Shown piece after piece: positions 28,789 through 44,756 of a DNA stretch of 64,000 bases (position 1 is the first letter of the stretch; the number at the start of each line of letters is the position of its first letter). A program made the translations under genes and the position numbers. The DNA is from Xestospongia muta (Eukaryota; Porifera; Demospongiae; Haplosclerida; Petrosiidae): assembly GCA_963693285.1 (NCBI GenBank), contig OY848931.1, forward strand, positions 5,002,079 through 5,066,078, written 5' to 3'. The notes below the pieces were generated by a model, which saw only the letters and a list, made by a program, of their open reading frames with translations, had not been told where the DNA came from and made no database searches.

Positions 28789-30035
28789 CATATACACACA
28801 TACATGCTCATGCACACAGATATGATGTCAATGATGATAAATGGACATTGGCTCCGCCTCTTCAAACCAGCCGTAGTGCTCCTGGTGCTGCTGTTCTAAA
28901 TGGTTGTATCTATGCTGTAGGTACATATCTCCTCAATTAGTAACATAAGACTATTTGTAACATATACTATAACTACTCAATGGTAATTAATTATATTATT
29001 GTTATCTCCCACACACACTGTTAGGATAATAAGTTCATGTATGGTACATTAGAGATGTAGGACTAGTAACAATATATACATATATGTGTGTGTTATATAA
29101 AATGTAAATAATACAATTCTGAAAATTCTCAATTTACTAGTACAAACAGAAACAGTACATTTCTCATAAACAACATTGCTATTCGCATACCTCCTGTATT
29201 TTGACTGTATACTCCTGGCAATATAGCATGTATTGCTGGCCGTATATTTCATGTATTACTGGCCGTATATTGCATGTATTACTGGCTGTATATTGCATGT
29301 ATTACTGGCCATATATTATATGTATTACTGGCCATATATTGCATGTATTACTGGCCATATATTGCATGTATTACTGGCCGTATATTGTATGTATTACTGG
29401 CCATATATTATGTGTATTACTGGCCATATATTGCATGTATTACTGGCCATATATTGCATGTATTACTGGCCATATATTATATGTATTACTGGCCATATAT
29501 TGCATGTATTACTGGCCATTTATTTATAGGTGGACATGATGGTCTATCCATATTCAACAGTGTAGAGCGTTATGATCCTGAGTTACAACAATGGATGTTT
29601 GTTGCTGATATGAAATGCCAACGATGTCGACTTGGAGTCACAGCAGCTGCTGGGAAAATCATCAGGTATGGTACTGTGGACATCCATACATTAATTATAT
29701 GCATCCATTTGTAGTATTGGTGGATATGATGGACATCAATTCCTTAGTAGCGTGGAGGCTTATGATCCTACGGCAGATACTTGGGTCCCTTTTCCAAAAA
29801 TGAATTGCAGAAGAAGTAAGTGATATGTATTATATCATTTATAAGCATTATGGCTATATGCTAAGGTCGAGTTGGAGCCGTTGCTGTTGGTAACCAGATA
29901 TATGCTATTGGTGGTTATGATGGTGTTGCTAATTTGAGTTCAATGGAGGTATATGATATTCAACGTGAAGAATGGCAAACTGCATCTTCCATGAAGATGC
30001 ACTATGGTGCTGTGGGCGTGGCTGTGATGATGTGA
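26891..30035 (+). CDS. KLHL18: Kelch-like protein 18, CUL3 adaptor
   Basis: 574 aa in eight exons (26891-27479, 27847-28189, 28343-28499, 28546-28673, 28820-28920, 29530-29665, 29715-29815, 29866-30035), the same length as human KLHL18. The BTB domain is at about 25-135 ([30 protein letters not shown]), then BACK (to about 270), then six Kelch blades with repeated GGYDG ([64 protein letters not shown]). GGHDGL-IF-SVE is typical of KLHL18 among the kelch-like proteins. The BTB/BACK part would bind CUL3 and the Kelch propeller would bring substrates; human KLHL18 acts on Aurora kinases in cell division. Introns 4 and 5 carry simple and 23-bp repeats. Confidence 0.93.
28711..28785. repeat. (CT)n-(CA)n microsatellite in KLHL18 intron 4
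   Basis: A (CT) run of about 23 units to 28757 is followed by a (CA) run of about 14 units to 28785. The intron ends at 28819 after CACACAG. Confidence 0.95.
29231..29519 (+). repeat. 23-bp minisatellite, 13 copies, in KLHL18 intron 5
   Basis: Thirteen copies on a strict 23-base period (starts 29231, 29254 and so on to 29507) of TATTACTGGCCATATATTGC plus ATG, with a partial copy before. TGGCCA is self-complementary. No unit contains a stop on the plus strand, so all three frames are open across the array and one runs in frame into Kelch exon 6 (29530). There are no spacers of different sequence, so it is not a CRISPR array. Confidence 0.95.
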
Positions 30036-30225
30036 TCTAATTATTCCTGGTTATTTATTATTTATAAATGGTTATATGGCATATAAACACTTCATTATTA
30101 TATTCATGTGTGTATTTTTGTGTTATTGCACCTTTATCACAATAATTATTGACCGAATTCACCGAAATCTCGTGTACGTCCGTATTCTAATGTGGGTGGG
30201 GTCTGTTTGATATTCTAGGTTTGTT

Positions 30226-30231
30226 CACGTG
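30226..30231. promoter_or_regulatory. CACGTG E-box before CAPZA
   Basis: Perfect CACGTG 90 bases upstream of the CAPZA start codon, in the 285-base gap after KLHL18. Confidence 0.5.
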
Positions 30232-30320
30232 ATTAATTTGCTCGTTCCTTCATAGAGGACTGAGGAGTGTAGTCTATCCCGCGTGTGGTGGAAGATAAGA
30301 GTAGAAAATAAGGTATCGTT

Positions 30321-34163
<3,843 letters not shown>

Positions 34164-34703
34164 CCACACCCACAAGCAACTCCGCCTTTATGTTCTTAGT
34201 TTTAGATTTAATTCCTTTTAAGGAAATTTGTGTGCTTTTGTTGATTTGACTATATATATATATCATATGTACATGTATTGTAAATGTGTACATGTGTTTT
34301 TCTTCTCTAGTTTAGTACACTCTGTATAATGTATGATAACAACAGTCCTTAGTATTTACTATTTATGGTGTTAGGATGAAAATTTCTATGTCTTTTTAGA
34401 GAAAATTATTTTTTAAATTAATTCAAATTTCAGGGTATGTACACATGTGTGACTTGAACAGTGCTATTACATTGACATTTAATAATCTCTTCTCACAGCA
34501 CAGTCCTTGTTACTAAGAGTATACAATACCATATTTGGTTAAATTCTACTATAAATTCTTGAACCATGACATCAAAGGTTAAACTTAGCATATTCATCAC
34601 AATTATAATAATAGTTATAGATCAAACACATCACTATGTCTAATACTAAAATTAAAACTACAAAAGAGAAATTATATTTAGAGGGACCAACAACACATGG
34701 AGT
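34164..34703. other. Convergent 3' region between CAPZA and the Cys-rich membrane protein
   Basis: AT-rich untranslated DNA with a short (TA) run near 34252. No gene seen. Confidence 0.4.
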
Positions 34704-36557
34704 TTATAGAGATGTATCTTGTCTTTCTCTTCCAACAACCTCTTCTTTCTCTTCCATTTTCTTTTCCTCCCCCATCTTCTCTTCTGTGCCACCAGTTTCA
34801 TCTTCCAGCTGTTGCTTGGATTTGGAACCATCATCCTTCTCTTCAAAATCAGTATTCTTATAAGTCATAACAGTACCTCCAGTACCAGCTTCCTGTAAAG
34901 CTACACTCTCCGTTCTGTTCTTATCAAGTGGACTTTGAACATAGTGTGGTTCACTGAGATGAGATTCCCGATGAGTGACAGTGACAATGTACCTTTCCTT
35001 TTTTCCTCGTGACGCTATATACCAACCAACAATCCCAACAAAGAAGAGGACAACAATGATAATAACAAGAATACCAATTACTATTGCAGCAATACTACCA
35101 TCAGAGAGACCAGAGGACACTGTTGTTGGTGCTTGAGTGAGATCAGATGGAAGACCTTTTGTGATACTAGCCACTCCACTTGAACCAACCTAATAATAAA
35201 GAATTACATTATGATAGTGAATAATTTTCACTGTTAAAACACTGGATGGTTATTTTAAGCAGTTGTGTTACAAATATTACTCTATTATTTTCACTATTAC
35301 TATGTTATCAACTAACAATATACTCAATGATGATAATGTAAGAAAAATCATTAAATCATGACATACCATCTTATCGCTTACATACTTACAGATTGTGCTA
35401 GACTATCTTCATCAGATCTGACTGCTTGTATCACTGTATCTCCCATAATAACATTACCAGAGCTTGAGCGAACAAAGAATGCTACTTCAAGCTGTCCACT
35501 ACTGAGCTGTTTCACAGATTGTGAAATGATTTTGATATCATCAGCTGTGACTTGACCGACTTGTCGTCGTAGTGACGATGACAGGATGTTGTTGAGGAGT
35601 GATACAAGTACCCGTATAAATTCTGATACTCTTGATAAGAACTGGTCAACCTATGTACACAAGATAAATAAAATGTTGAAAAATGAATGCTAAATTATAA
35701 ATGTACGTGTTGAATATACTCTAGTTGATGTACTAGTTTTAATAACCAGAGCATCTCGTATTCCATAGAAAAGGATGGGGGAGTCTGGTACAAGGTTATA
35801 GCAAGGTTTGTTCAATACAGCCATAGAAACTGATATGGTTCTATGTGTAAAGTTTACTATATTACATTACCTTAATTCTTATCAACCTTGGAATGTTGAA
35901 AGTATAACAACTTTTATCATTCGAACAAAATCAAGTAATATCTAATTGGTATAAAAATTGTTGTGTAGTAGGAACAAATGTTCCTAAAGTGTTGTATCAG
36001 ACCTTCTCTGACCAGCCAGCCCAGCTATAAGTTTTTTTTCACCTATTTATCATCTCTTCATATTACAGATACATGAAAAGATGGGTGGTTGAAATGGTGT
36101 ATATTTAATATGTATAAGGGGAGGGTATACATGTGAATACAAGTGGGTAGTGGATTGTATGATTATCATTGATGAATGAATATTATTGTTTGCATGTGTT
36201 AGCCACACAAAATGCTTCCATAAATGGTGTCATAATGATTGACTGTAATCACAACCTATGTTTGTCATTATAGATGATTGAAAACAATAATGTCTTGTTT
36301 GCAGATTAAATCTGGTATGTATTGAATAAGAGAGCAAAGAGCAGAAGCATACTTAATTCAAAGGGCATACATGTCATGTGGATATTAAATAAATGATTAT
36401 GTACAATATAATACTGACAGTGTGTATACATGTGAAATATCTTATTGAACTTACTGTTAATCCATTGAAAGCTAAAGTGACTGAATTCTCGGTCTCATCA
36501 GATGTCAAGTCATTAACATTAGCAATGTTTGTAGTCTATATAGAGAATAGATTAATG

Positions 36558-36597
<40 letters not shown>

Positions 36598-39500
36598 TTA
36601 TATAATTATTCTCTTACTGGGATTGTTGGAGATTCTGTTGGTGTTGGTGTGAGTGTTGTCCTTGTTCTAGATGGAGTGGAAGTAGTAGATCTTGTAGACG
36701 TGCTAGATATAATAATAGTTGAGCTAACAATGGTAGTTGTAGTTGACTGTTGTATGGATGATGTTAAAGAAGTAACTGCACTACTGTCACCTCCTGAACC
36801 AATTCCACTTTCTGAACTTGTTCCCGTTCCTGAACCAGTTCCTGGTCGAGTTCCTGCACCATTTCCTGAACCAATTCCTGTCCCACTTCCTGAAATACTT
36901 GGAATTCCAGAACCATCACCTCCTCCTCCAGAAACAGAGCCACTTCCGAGATCAGAACCATTTCCAGATCCAGTTTTTGGTCCAAATCCACCTCCAGACC
37001 CAGAACCACCTGTGCGTCCACTCCCAGATCCAATTCCAGCACCACTCCCAGGACCACTTGCTGCCCCACTACCAGTTCCATTCCTAGGACCACTTGCTGC
37101 CCCACTGCCAGTTCCATTCCTAGGACCAATCGCTGCCCCACTACCAGAACCAATTATAGGCCTACTCCCGGATCCCTGTGTAGCACCAGAACCTGTTCCA
37201 TTACCAGATCCACCTCCACTGCTCATAACTCTTGGACATAAACTATATACAAGAGAACAGGGCAGGCATTGGTTAGTCTCACCAGTTATATTACCAATAT
37301 AAGAAAGATCAGGAGTAGATCCAATTGAAATGAGATTATAGCACTGCTGAACAAGTGAACTTTGCTGACAAAGTTGTTGTTGACAGAGGCTGGAGAAGAA
37401 GCTACAATAGTCACAAATAATTAATTCATCGTCTTGTTGTAAGAAAATATAACAGCCAGGACCCATTGGAAGTGATCCACATGTGAACAAGTTGTATGGT
37501 GAGCCACAATAATCCACTACTGCACCACTACCTATGAACGGACTACCACTTCCTTCAACACATCGTTGTAAATACATTTGACATTCTTGACAGGTTCTTG
37601 TCGAATAGACAATCAAACAATCCTGTGTGACAGTGATTACATTGCAAAAGAATATAAATTCATCTATACAGGGTACTTGATCAGAGCTACCACTACCTGA
37701 GCTAGAATTATCAGGACAGTATAAGCTTAGAAAAGTACAGAAAGCACAATCTGAAGGTGTGTATGTAGAATTGCATTCATTAGCTGGCACTGATGCAAGT
37801 AGCTGTGTACAGGTTCCAAACGTTTCATTACAGATACTCGATAGTGTCATCGTAACATTGTCAGGTGCAACACTAGGGCATGTGCTGTTCACTAGAGAAC
37901 AGTAATCGCAGAGACTATGTCCATATGTATCAACACAATTGTCTTTAAGTACTTGAGTACAAACAGAGAGATATCCGCTATCTTGGCATATGGAGTCTGG
38001 TACAAAGTTGGGCCTAAAGGAGAGGTTTGGACATGCATCGACGACACCCTTGCAGAGTTCACAAAACTGATATCCATAAAGTGAATAACAAGGCCAGTAC
38101 AAGTACATATCGGCACAGTATGTTACATTGTAATCATCGCAAATTGACTCATTACCCATAGTACAGATATCATTGATAGCAAGACAATAATCACATGTAC
38201 TGTTTTCGATATATGTTCCACAGAGATGTGGGCTAAGTCCTACAGATGCACAATAACTCGAGTAAGTACACAGCCCACTAAGATCAGCAGGAGAAAGCTC
38301 GCCAAGCGTTATTGTTCCACAAACAGCAACGACATTAGCACAATCTGAGCAAAGTGAGTTAGAATATTTAGCGTAACAGTTTGTTAAATTGCTTGCTATC
38401 AATCGACAGAACAGACTTTCTGAAGTGCTACATTGATGTCCACCACTTCCACCAGTGTCATTGTTGTTACAATATGATTGAGTTCCTATACAATAGTCAC
38501 AATTTAAAGTATTGTTTGGGATTGAACACAATGTAGCTGCATTGGCAATCAATTGTGGACAGACAGGATTGAAGGTAGCACAGAGAATGTTGATGTCATC
38601 AGATGTCAATTGGTCTATTGTTAAAGATCCACATGATATAATAAAGATTACACAGGATTGACATGTCTGAAGATCATAGATTAAAGGACATGTATCTGGA
38701 TCAATTAGTCGACAAAATAATGGGAATGCCTCAGAACATGAAAGACTACCATTTCCACTTGGTGTTGTTGGTATAGTAAAACCACTCCCACTATAGCCTT
38801 CACAAAGGAGAGCCTGAGCTTGACAAAAGTGACAGTCATTTTTTTGAAGACTAGATGAGCAATTCCTCCCAATTGCATTACAAACTACAAAAGCTTCTGT
38901 TGAACATAGAGTGTTTAAGCCAATGTTAGGATCAGCTGAAGGTTGACAATTGGTTTTAGTGGCAGTGCAAATACTACATGCATACGGTGACAATTGGCTA
39001 GAACAATCTGGTAGTTGGTCTACTGAAGTACAAATGGATACAAACACTGAATTGCCACAAAGTGGAGGTATGTAGCCAGCAGGATAACGGTTATTTTCAC
39101 AAGCTTGAACAACATATTGGCACTGAGAACAGTAGGTTAAACCATAGAGAATGGAGCATGGGAAAAAGGAGGTGTTGAGAGCACACCCAGAAGCATAATC
39201 AGAACTACAGGAAATTGGTAAATTACCACTACCACTACTTGGTATTACATATATACAAATGTCTTGAGTTGCATGACAATATGTACAATTGTATGCTGAG
39301 TATGATGACAAGCAGTTACTTTGAGGAATAGATAACACAGAAGGACAGAGTGTAGCAGTATTTGAATTACAAATGAGGCTAATTTGAGATGAAGTAAAAT
39401 TTCCCTTCGGTATTGAACCACACAAAGAGAAATTAGAAAAGCATTCATCGCAAGTAGTTGAGTAGTATCGATTGTAACAATCGAATGTGTCAAAATTCAG

Positions 39501-40274
39501 GAGACGGCAGACTAAGCCGATATCACTAGAACAATTTGGTAAAGCTGGACACAGACCATTAGCAACAGTGTAGTCACAATATGCACATACTGTAGCATTA
39601 ACTGGATCTTGAGTACAACCTGGTCCTGATCCGTACGCAAGACAAAGATAACTGTGGAATTCACAAAGTGTGCTAATTTGTACTGCTGTAAGATTATTAA
39701 TAGACAATGATCCACATGTAATAGTAACTGACTGACAATAGTTACATACTTGTCCACCAAACTGACTAACACAGGTATTGGCATCATCTGGTAACAGACG
39801 ACAGAATAAGACAAGATAACTTGAATCACACAAGTTTCCTAATCCACTACCACTTCCAGCGTCACCACCACTTGATGGAGGAAAAAGTGATGAAAAACAT
39901 GTCTCACAGTATGAACAATATTCTTCACTGTATGTATCCTGGCAGGAAGCATTCTGCACTAACTGTTCAAGAATATAGTACGGACTACATAAACCTGATA
40001 TACAGTCAAACGACGGGCATTGAACTGTTGGAGGTGTAGTTACCGGACTAGGAGTTGGAGCTACTACGGTGCAGTCTATTAAACATTGTATGCATTGTGA
40101 AGTGTTGCAGCCATCTATAAAGATGTCAACGACAAGCGAGTTGCACGTATCAGTCAACGACTGGTTTTGACACAATGAGAAGGACGGTAATTGTTGGCTG
40201 CTTGCTGGTAAGGTAAACAAAGCCACGATAGCTATAGCAAAGAGGACTACCATATACCTGTGAAGGGCACCCAT
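34704..40274 (-). CDS. Large Cys-rich type I membrane protein with SG-repeat stalk
   Basis: 1494 aa in four exons (36618-40274, 36455-36535, 35390-35650, 34704-35189), all phase 0. A signal peptide (MVVLFAIAIVALFTLPASS, about residues 8-26) is followed by about 18 modules of about 50-55 residues, each marked by C-x2-C-x6-C (CNYCQSVTITC, CDECFSNFSLC, CSQCQYVVQAC), with many N-glycosylation sites. Residues about 1030-1170 are a Gly/Ser-rich stalk with repeated SGSG, suggestive of glycosaminoglycan attachment, then a Thr-rich stretch. Next is a region of about 110 aa (FLSRVSEFIRVLVSLLNNIL; QLEVAFFVRSS) that may be SEA-like. A membrane helix (AAIVIGILVIIIVVLFFVGI) leads to an acidic tail of about 100 aa ending DTSL, a class I PDZ-binding type end. 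I know no family with these modules. A receptor or adhesion role is inferred. Confidence 0.85.
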
Positions 40275-40576
40275 TCTGGAGATTTATATATAAAGGGTGC
40301 GAGAAGTAACTATAATTATAAAAGAAAACATAATCATATATATATATAAAAGCGAAATTAACATGGCCTAATGCAGGTTAGTTATACTTACCTCAATTTA
40401 GTATTGCCTCGCTGTTCGTTAAACTACTTCACTGAATGAAATGGCAAGATTTTAGGTAAACTATGAATATATCAAGTTATGACTATGATTATTTTATAAA
40501 AGTACTAATACTAATAGTATAGTCATAGTTTCACTTAGTATAATGAAAAGAGTTCAAATTTATTGTCATTAGTGAA
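40275..40576. other. Promoter side of the Cys-rich gene / 3' side of ICMT
   Basis: 302 AT-rich bases with a TATATATATATAAA stretch near 40337. ICMT ends into this gap, and both genes are on the minus strand. Confidence 0.4.
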
Positions 40577-41506
40577 CTATTGCACTTGAATAGGATCTGA
40601 TGTCTGCTTATTAACTGTTCTTGTATCAGACACAAATCCCTCAATAAATGGTAAACCAGTTCCAACATTTTTCTGATACTTCAGATATTGTCTTCCAAAA
40701 AACCCCACCAAACACTCCTCCTCAACTTCAATTCGATCTTTAAAGAACATCCATGCAGCTATGGTATACAACACCGCACAAACTGGATTACACAACAGAA
40801 ACTGAGTACCAATACTCCAATAGAACCATCCCACGTAAGAAGGATGACGAACAAGGCCATAAACACCATGAGTTACTAGACTATGATTATAACGTTTATA
40901 ATACTGTACATTATGCGTAAAATTAGACATAGCTGTCAACATAGCCACCTTTCGAAATACCTCACCTCCAAATACTAAGACAATACCTAACCAAGAGATG
41001 TACCAATATGACTTCAACCATGGCAAGAACATATATTCTAAAACATACTCTATCCAACTGGCTACTGCTGCAATCCCATACTCTTTACTGTGGTTTAAGA
41101 GAAAGGAGTCAAGTCGTAGTGTGTGAGGGTTATGTATCGCTGTAACAACATACTCTGATGTATGGAAGAATGCTAGGACCATCAAGTAAACACCCAAGTA
41201 TCGTATATCACCTGGTATCTTTACTATGAACATACCCACTGCAAATAATATACCCAGTAAATGAGATAAAAGGACAACACGACTCATTTGTACATATCGC
41301 CATAGAAATAAGAGAATGAGGATATACGTAGACTCTAATAAAATAACATAGAGAAGGGTCACGTGACTTGTAAGGAGAATCAACGAGAGAGCAGACACAA
41401 TAAATGTAATAGTAGCTACTTTGCCTTCTAACACTGGAACATAGTCAAACAGCCACATACTCACGTACTCGGTTGATAAAGGGTTAAAAATAATCAACAC
41501 GCCCAT
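40577..41506 (-). CDS. ICMT: Protein-S-isoprenylcysteine O-methyltransferase
   Basis: 309 aa, single exon, start ATG at 41506 (human 284). The ER membrane enzyme methylates the free carboxyl of prenylated Cys after CAAX cleavage. The N-terminal two thirds are several hydrophobic helices. The conserved C-terminal core is clear: SNFTHNVQYYK, THGVYGLVRHPSYVGWFYWS, GTQFLLCNPVCAV, FFKDRIEVEEECLVGFFG and TGLPFIEGF, with the Arg/His and Glu-Glu residues that bind SAM in this family. Its likely substrates include the two Rap1 proteins of this window (CTLL ends). It starts 26 bases from GNL3 on the other strand. Confidence 0.96.
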   Translation of the reverse strand: MGVLIIFNPLSTEYVSMWLFDYVPVLEGKVATITFIVSALSLILLTSHVTLLYVILLESTYILILLFLWRYVQMSRVVLLSHLLGILFAVGMFIVKIPGDIRYLGVYLMVLAFFHTSEYVVTAIHNPHTLRLDSFLLNHSKEYGIAAVASWIEYVLEYMFLPWLKSYWYISWLGIVLVFGGEVFRKVAMLTAMSNFTHNVQYYKRYNHSLVTHGVYGLVRHPSYVGWFYWSIGTQFLLCNPVCAVLYTIAAWMFFKDRIEVEEECLVGFFGRQYLKYQKNVGTGLPFIEGFVSDTRTVNKQTSDPIQVQ

Positions 41507-41532
41507 TTCAACCACGTGGTCAGGATTTCGCT
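41507..41532. promoter_or_regulatory. 26-bp divergent gap between ICMT and GNL3 with CACGTG
   Basis: The start codons of ICMT (minus) and GNL3 (plus) are separated by 26 bases, centred on the palindrome ACCACGTGGT at 41511-41520. Leaders must overlap or be very short, or transcription starts inside the coding regions. Confidence 0.7.
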
Positions 41533-44372
41533 ATGGTGAAGAAAAGTTAGTGATAAGATTTAATGTTCTATAATATTATTTAATTCCTTTTAAAAGAGAG
41601 GTTAAGTAAGCGTATACCAGCAGCAAAACGTTATAAAATTGATCGTAAAGTGAAAGAACATCGTCGCAAGTTAAAGAAGGAGGCTAAGAATAAAGGTCAT
41701 TCTAAACGATCAAGTGAGTCGAATGCAAAAGAGACAATTGATCTATTGTACCTATTTTATTAGAACTAAAGAAAGATCCTGGTATTCCAAACCTATATCC
41801 TTATAAGGAACAGCTCCTTAAACAGCTCCAAGATCGGAAGGAAAGACTAGAGGACGAAAAACAAAGACAAAAAGAGCAACGACAAAGGGAACAGATAAAG
41901 AGGCGGAGTTTACAAAGTCTTCAACGTGATGCAGCAAAAAGAACTAAACAATATGAGAAAAAGGTACACAGAAGTCACATGATGTGTTATAGTAAGTGTT
42001 GTCATAGGAACAGATCAAGGAACTAATGGAGGCTGCTGCTAAAAGAACTCATCTTAGATCAGGTACATGTACATGAATACATATGTCAATATTACATATA
42101 CATGTTTATGAACATTTAGACTCATCGCTAAAGGCATATTACAAGGAGTTCAGAAAGGTACATTAAACACTACTTCTAACATTTATATAATGGGCATACT
42201 GATGTCATACACATATCTGCTTATAATGGACATATATTTGCTAACAAATGGATGTATTCAATCTAACAAATGGATGTATCCAATGATCCAATGGACATAT
42301 ATTTGCTGACAAATGGATGCATCCAATGATCCAATGGACATATATTTGCTGACATGTGGATGCATCCAATGATTCAATGGACATATGTTTACTGACAAAT
42401 GGACGTATCCAATGATCTAATGGACATATTTCATGTATGTAGGTAGTTGAAGGTGCTGACGTTATTCTTGAAGTATTAGATGCCAGAGATCCATTGGGTT
42501 GTCGTTGTTTTGAGGTAAATATTATAAACATGGTTTGTGTTGTCATGTTATTGTAGATGGAACAAACAGTATTGGCTGCAGGTAGTAATAAGAAACTGAT
42601 CCTTGTTCTCAATAAGATTGGTATGTTGTTTCATTTACTTAATTTTCTATGAATCATGATTTCTCTCTCTCACTTAGATTTAGTTCCACGAGAAAATGTA
42701 GAGAAATGGCTGAAGTATTTAAGAAACGAGTTCCCAACTATTGCTTTTAAAGCCAGTACACAAACACAAAAACATAATCTGGTTAGTTCAATATCTCAAC
42801 ATGATATATTATATTGTTATTACATTATAGTCTCGTAAAAAATTCCCTCTTGGTAGTGGACCAACATCACTAGAGAAATCCTCAGTTTGTTTAGGATCTG
42901 AGGTATTAATGAAACTATTAGGTAACTATTGTCGTAATGCTGATATTAAGACTTCTATTACTGTGGGAATAGTAGGTTAGTATCTTTGACTTGTCCCTGA
43001 CTTTATATTTTATTTTAATATCTAGGTTTACCCAATGTGGGTAAAAGTAGCATTATTAACAGTTTAAAACGTAACAGAGTATGTACTGTAGGAGCCACTC
43101 CTGGAGTGACCAAGTTGGTGATATGATTTAGTACTGAGTCATATGATTGTCACATGATCTGTTAGGTCAATGCAGGAGATACAACTAGACAAGCATATCA
43201 AGTTATTAGATAGTCCTGGTATTATAATGGTTGGTGGAGCTCCTGATGATCCAGCTGTTGCATTGAGGAATTGTGTTAAAGTAAATAAAATCATATTAGT
43301 ATACGTAATTATCTGTGTAGGTGGAGCATCTATCTGATGTCGTGACTCCTGTAGAGGCTATCTTGAGACGATGTGACAGTCAACATGTTATGTTACATTA
43401 TACTATACCAGAATACTCTAATGCTGAAGAGTTCTTAGCTTATTTAGCAAAAAGAATTGGTAAACTGAAGAAAGGTCAGTTGAGATATGAGCTGATATCA
43501 TATTGGCTAACTAGTATATACAGCTTGCATTGCACTCCTAACAAATCCACTAGTAATATGCATTTAGTTGTGCGTTACTATAATTGTTGGTTTCAGGAGG
43601 TGTTCCTGATATTACTGCTGCAGCATGTAAAGTTCTCAATGATTGGAATTCGTAAGTTATATTAACTTACGAATTGGAATTCGTAAGTTATATTAACTAA
43701 TTAATGTTTGCTAATAATAGGGGCCAGATCAAGTTTTATACTCATCCTCCTGAACAACAAACATTACCAGCTCACATATCAGCAGAAATAGTTAGAGAAT
43801 GGGGCAAAGCTTTTGATATGGTAAGATAATATATCAAATGACTAGTTGTTTATTTCATATAATAGAGTGTTGTACAAGAGGAAGAAGAGAAAGATTTAGC
43901 AGGTAATATATCACAGTCTATCTATACTGTATAATTGTACTGTGTGTCATAGGACTTGTTGAGAAAATGGAGAGTGCATTAGTTATGGAGACAAGTGAAC
44001 CTGTACATAATATTGCTCGTGAAGAAGAGGAAGAGGAGGACAGTGAAATTGATGATGATAACATTGAGGAAGATATGGTTAGTGATATAATGTACATTAT
44101 ATTCATTAAGATTATTGTAATAGGACTCTGAATTTGATGATAGTAGTGAAGATAACGATGAGGAGATGCAGGAACAACAAGTAAATGATGAAATTTTTTT
44201 TATTTACTGTGGGTACCACTAAAATGCTATTTTATTACATTAGGTATCAAATGTGTCAGTTGTATTGCAAACCAAACCAACTATCAAGATAAAGAAAAAA
44301 ACATTACAACAATCTACAGATGATCCATTAGAAGAAGGAACTGGTTATAATTTTGAGGAATATTTTAAATGA
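41533..44372 (+). CDS. GNL3: Nucleostemin-type nucleolar GTPase
   Basis: About 17 exons. It begins MVKK and continues with a basic N-terminus ([20 protein letters not shown]) as in GNL3/GNL3L, then a coiled coil rich in K/E/Q/R. The circularly permuted GTPase follows: [32 protein letters not shown] (G4), FKASTQ (G5-like), [16 protein letters not shown] (G1), GATPGVTK (G2), [10 protein letters not shown] (G3). A C-terminal acidic region holds [10 protein letters not shown]. The protein shuttles between nucleolus and nucleoplasm in ribosome biogenesis and growth. One intron carries a 43-bp repeat (42225-42430). The donor after LNDWNS is duplicated (43642-43698). An ancestral gene before the GNL3/GNL3L split is possible. 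Confidence 0.93.
42225..42430. repeat. 43-bp tandem repeat in a GNL3 intron
   Basis: Four to five copies of a 43-base unit containing GGACATATATTTGCTGACAA and ATGGATGCATCCAATGAT. ATGCAT and TGGATGCATCCA are self-complementary. Copies are 85-95 percent alike by eye. Confidence 0.85.
43642..43698 (+). repeat. 31-bp duplication of a GNL3 splice donor
   Basis: ATTGGAATTCGTAAGTTATA plus TTAACT occurs at 43642 and again at 43673. Each copy holds exon end GGAATTC and donor GTAAGT. The first joins in frame to the next exon (43722 onward, [10 protein letters not shown]). Use of the second adds 31 bases and meets a TAA at once. Confidence 0.85.
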
Positions 44373-44756
44373 ATTGTCTTATAAATTATGATCACATCAA
44401 CCAAATAGTTGAAAATTGAAGCCAACCTAGAGTAATAATATATTGATCCTTCTACTAGTAATAGATTATTTGGGACATCATTGTTGTATGAATGAGGTTT
44501 GGTAGATGATACTACAAAGGATAGTCAAGTCCAAACACAATTCTAAGACACCACTTACAAATAATAATTTAATATTTTTAAAAAAAATAAAATTATGTAT
44601 TTATTAAATTGGAATTTGAACATAACTATAACAGTTGGTATCATGTTGATGGAGATTCTGATTTGACATATATTTCACAGGTGTCATTGAACAAATATTT
44701 AATTTTCTTCATGTCGAGTTTGCAATTGCTCTTCTACTGAGAACATCTCTTCACTG
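44373..44756. other. Convergent 3' region, GNL3 and first Death-fold gene
   Basis: AT-rich, no gene seen. The arrangement of a GNL3 3' end facing a gene with the shared terminal exon recurs as fragments at 61195-61734. Confidence 0.4.

Noticed and set aside
29231..29519. Possible CRISPR-like array
   Set aside because: No unique spacers; head-to-tail identical units in an animal intron.
29201..29539. 112-aa and 98-aa frames rich in YYWPYI
   Set aside because: By-products of the 23-bp minisatellite without stops; no start or splice support.
36649..37302. 217-aa open frame opposite the Cys-rich membrane protein
   Set aside because: It is the antisense of the Gly/Ser stalk codons and reads as Pro/Glu-rich low complexity.
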